Shown here: one piece after another, positions 61,706 to 64,000 of the stretch | How positions within the stretch are numbered: position 1 is the first letter of the stretch | Layout: each line of letters begins with the position of its first letter | Assembly (NCBI GenBank): GCA_020636275.1 | Contig: JACJYD010000003.1 | Span: forward strand, 286,540 to 350,539 | DNA length: 64,000 nucleotides | Source of the DNA: Lewinellaceae bacterium | Lineage (GTDB): Bacteria > Bacteroidota > Bacteroidia > Chitinophagales > Saprospiraceae | Reading direction: 5' to 3' | Translations under genes and position numbers: made by a program | The notes under the pieces: generated by a model | Databases searched by the model: none | Told to the model about the DNA's origin: nothing | Seen by the model: the letters and a program-made list of their open reading frames with translations, nothing else

Positions 61706-62557
61706 ATGAAATTCCTAAAATTGTTAATTGTATTTGCCGGTGGGCTGATCTTTCTCACCTCCTGCAATCTCGAAAAAGAGATCGACCTCAAATTGCCCGA
61801 ATACGAAGGCCAGCTCATCGTCGAGTGCTACCTGGAGCCCGGCAAGCCCTTCAACCTGCTGCTGACCGAGAGCACCGGCTTTTTCGAACCCTTCTCCACC
61901 GATGTCGATCAGTTTTTGAACCAGATCCTGGTGAACGATGCCCAGTCGGTCGAGATCGAACACGGTGGACAAACCTACACCTTGCAGCAGGGGATCTTCT
62001 TCGACTTCGAAACGAAGAAACTTTACAACTACCAAAACCCCGAATTGGTGCCGGCGGATTACGACCAGGATTTTAAACTCCGCATCACCACTGCAAAGGG
62101 GAAGACCATTACCGCACAGACCCGTATTCTGCCCGTCGTCCCGATCGACAGTGTCGTGGTCAAGTGGAATGATTCAGACACCCTGGCCTTCGTGCTGACC
62201 TATCTGACCGACGATCCGGCTCAGGACGACTACTACCGCCGGATGATCCATCAATCGAGCCTCGACAGTACGGCCTTGCAGGATTTCGCAACCTCCGACC
62301 GGCTGGTGGAGAACGGGGTGCTGCTTTTCGGCACCGCCCCCGATTTTGCCGTAGGCGACACTATTATTAATACGATCTTCCACATCGACCGGGCCTATTA
62401 CGAGTTTTTCGGGAGTGTGCAGAATGCCATTATTGCCGGAACGAGCCCTTTCGGTTCGCCGGGTAAGCTGATCGGCAATGTGGAAGGAGATGCCGGTGCG
62501 GTGGGGATCTTTACAGGGTTGAGCTATGACCGGGTGGTGACCATCATCCAAAAATAA
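61706..62557 (+). CDS. DUF4249 lipoprotein
   Basis: 283 residues from MKFLKLLIVFAGGLIFLTSC, with a lipobox (LTSC). KEIDLKLPEYEGQLIVECYLEPGKPFNLLLTES is the family start, then beta-rich KGKTITAQTRILPVVPIDSVVVKW. DUF4249 genes pair with TonB receptors and probably cap them at the surface; role inferred from context. It ends inside the strong palindromic terminator. Confidence 0.9.
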   Translation: MKFLKLLIVFAGGLIFLTSCNLEKEIDLKLPEYEGQLIVECYLEPGKPFNLLLTESTGFFEPFSTDVDQFLNQILVNDAQSVEIEHGGQTYTLQQGIFFDFETKKLYNYQNPELVPADYDQDFKLRITTAKGKTITAQTRILPVVPIDSVVVKWNDSDTLAFVLTYLTDDPAQDDYYRRMIHQSSLDSTALQDFATSDRLVENGVLLFGTAPDFAVGDTIINTIFHIDRAYYEFFGSVQNAIIAGTSPFGSPGKLIGNVEGDAGAVGIFTGLSYDRVVTIIQK

Positions 62558-62588
62558 GAAAGGGCCCGGCCGGGCCCTTTCTTATTTT
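62551..62588. terminator. Bidirectional terminator, 38-bp perfect palindrome
   Basis: AAAATAAGAAAGGGCCCGG and its exact reverse complement with no loop spacer, overlapping the DUF4249 and DUF1295 stop codons. Confidence 0.9.
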
Positions 62589-63492
62589 ACCCGCGGGGTG
62601 GCCGCGGCCAAAACCGCGAAATTCCCTTTGTGATTTCCGCATACCCCGGCTTGTTCGCCAACTGCCGCTTCTCCATCATGGGCAGGGTGACAAAGTGGAA
62701 CATGGCCCACATCGCCACACAGCCGGTGATCGTCCACCAATAGGACAGATCGGCAGCAAGGCCCAAAATGCCGAGCCCGATCCAGAACGATACTTCCCCG
62801 AAGTAATTGGGGTGGCGCGACCAGCCCCAAAGCCCTCCCGTGAAAACCTTCCCTTTATTGGCTGGGTCATTGGCCCATTTATACCGCTGGTTGTCGGAAA
62901 AGAACTCAAAAGCGATGCCGGTCAGGGTAACCAATACGCCGAACAGGTCGAGGAGGTTGACCGGGTTGTTCGGGATGGCCATGGCCTGGTAGAGCGGAGT
63001 ACAGCCCAGGAATACCATGATGGTGGGAAAGGTGTGCAGACCAATAAAACTGACCAGCCAATAGGCTTTGCCCGATTGCTGGGCGAGCTGCACGTAGCGC
63101 CAGTCCTCGTGGTGCAGGCCCTGCCAGCCGCGAACCCAGTTGCCCGTGAGCCGGAATGCCCACAGGAATACCAGCACAAATGCCAGGTTCAGACGGAGGG
63201 GATTAGCCCCGCTCTCCATCCCCAGCCATCCCAGGTAGGCCGCGATGAATACGGGGATCACGCTCCAATACGGATCGTAAAAACTTGAATTTTTAAATAC
63301 ATAGGAAAATCCGAAGACGATCACCGTTGCCGCTATATCGGCTATCCCCACGACAACTAAAGGGTGATAACCTTGCTGATGGAACCCTTGTCCCACCCAA
63401 TACCCGGCCCCCAGGGCCAGCAGGTAAGAAAGGGCGATCCAGGCGAAAGCGGTGGTACGGGACTTTTCAGAGGAGTGTGTAAGTATTGGCAT
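62587..63492 (-). CDS. DUF1295 (steroid 5-alpha-reductase-like) membrane protein
   Basis: 301 residues, about seven membrane helices. FKNSSFYDPYWSVIPVFIA, FRLTGNWVRGWQGLHHEDWRY, and the C-terminal signature WGWSRHPNYFGEVSFWIG with FHFVTLPMMEKR. It is related to steroid 5-alpha-reductases and isoprenylcysteine methyltransferases; the bacterial substrate is unknown. Convergent with DUF4249. Confidence 0.92.
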   Translation of the reverse strand: MPILTHSSEKSRTTAFAWIALSYLLALGAGYWVGQGFHQQGYHPLVVVGIADIAATVIVFGFSYVFKNSSFYDPYWSVIPVFIAAYLGWLGMESGANPLRLNLAFVLVFLWAFRLTGNWVRGWQGLHHEDWRYVQLAQQSGKAYWLVSFIGLHTFPTIMVFLGCTPLYQAMAIPNNPVNLLDLFGVLVTLTGIAFEFFSDNQRYKWANDPANKGKVFTGGLWGWSRHPNYFGEVSFWIGLGILGLAADLSYWWTITGCVAMWAMFHFVTLPMMEKRQLANKPGYAEITKGISRFWPRPPRG

Positions 63493-63726
63493 AGGCTATC
63501 GGGTTGATGCAGCGTTAGATTTTGGCGGCAAAATAATAAAGTGTGGCCATGTTCCGGGCAAAAATACCCCTTCTTTCATACCAGATTTTTGCGCGGGACC
63601 TCAAAAATGAGGAAAGGAAGTTATATATTCGGTACGAGTAAAAAAGTGGTTGATGGATCCCTAGAGGTGGTCTTTCTTCGAACTCGCATTGTTATATGTA
63701 TACACTTTCACAAAATCAACCTAAGT
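63493..63726. other. Intergenic region (234 bp) before the SusC-like gene
   Basis: No ORF of note and no exact TAnnTTTG box was found; TATATTC (63629) and TACACTTTC (63700) are only near matches. A long leader for the susC-like gene is possible. Confidence 0.35.
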
Positions 63727-64000
63727 ATGAAACTTTTTACAAGATTGCTTCTTATTTCCTTATGCCTTCTTGGATGGGGAGCCGCCCAGGCCCAGGCGAC
63801 GACCTATACAGGAATGGTTACGGATGAGGGTGGCGAACCTCTTATTGGAGTCAACATTCTGAATACCAGGGACGCAACAGGTACTATTACTGATTTTGAT
63901 GGTCGTTATGAGTTACGGGCGAACGTGGGAGATACCGTTATCTTGTCCTACACCGGATACGAATCAATGACCTACGTCCTGGGGGCCTTGACGACCTTGG
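63727..64000 (+). CDS. SusC-like TonB-linked outer-membrane protein (3' end outside window)
   Basis: The first 91 residues only. Signal peptide MKLFTRLLLISLCLLGWGAA with cleavage near AQAQA. Then a carboxypeptidase-D-reg-like start (TYTGMVTDEGGEPLIGVNILN, GTITDFDGRYELRANVGDTVILSYTGYESMTYVL), the classic SusC/RagA N-terminus. It would form the substrate-import channel, usually with a SusD lipoprotein downstream, which is outside the window. The substrate cannot be told from this part. Confidence 0.88.
   Translation, partial: MKLFTRLLLISLCLLGWGAAQAQATTYTGMVTDEGGEPLIGVNILNTRDATGTITDFDGRYELRANVGDTVILSYTGYESMTYVLGALTTL

Overview
The window looks like chromosomal DNA of a marine- or activated-sludge-type Bacteroidota, most likely of the Saprospiria/Lewinella side (inference). 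Supporting signs are: type IX secretion (T9SS) C-terminal sorting domains, PorP/SprF and PorE-like proteins, a SusC-type and a TonB receptor/DUF4249 pair, DUF2480, several TAnnTTTG (-7) promoter boxes typical of the phylum, few Shine-Dalgarno sequences, and a Na+-translocating NADH:quinone reductase operon. No rRNA, tRNA, CRISPR array, phage or transposase gene was seen.

Layout. 1-14 kb: three very large secreted Cys-rich proteins, the first cut by the window edge. Each ends in a dockerin-like segment, a cohesin-like beta domain and a T9SS sorting domain. The first two are a near-identical tandem duplication that includes the terminator. 14-20.5 kb: moeA-moaC, two divergently transcribed CotH-like paralogs, psuG, and a receiver-CRP fusion regulator. 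20.8-28.9 kb: a DUF2953/GerW pair, a methyltransferase, an acyl-ACP thioesterase, the tiny ribosomal protein Thx (absent from ordinary ORF lists), a GH3 protein, an SDR, a Nudix hydrolase, two small exported proteins and a GT9 glycosyltransferase. 29-33.4 kb: PorP/SprF, a PorE-like OmpA protein, DUF1573 and PnuC. 33.6-40.1 kb: nqrABCDEF, with an unusual membrane-anchored NqrA. 40-53 kb: a second PorE-like OmpA protein, a FAIM1-like membrane protein, ScpB, DUF2480, a lytic transglycosylase, DsbD with a duplicated alpha domain, a DUF6427-like protein, Pth and two glycosyltransferases. 53-64 kb: a mini-lipoprotein, RNase G, an mS38/COX24-like ribosomal miniprotein, a TPR protein, HU, YicC, Gmk (with a MITE between them), ApaG, RidA, a TonB receptor with DUF4249, DUF1295, and the start of a SusC-like receptor.

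How it fits together. PorP/PorE-type proteins are envelope parts of the T9SS machinery that would export and anchor the giant CTD proteins at 0-14 kb. NQR supplies a sodium motive force. The rest is mostly housekeeping.

The most interesting signals are: (1) an A10 tract at the 3' end of the PorE-like gene, where a -1 shift would fuse it in frame to the DUF1573 ORF; (2) a family of perfect palindromes with a three-base loop and variable but compensating stems, one of which encodes the C-terminus of MoaC; (3) a nested MITE just upstream of gmk; (4) dockerin and cohesin-like modules in cis on tandemly duplicated T9SS cargo; (5) a signal/membrane extension on NqrA.
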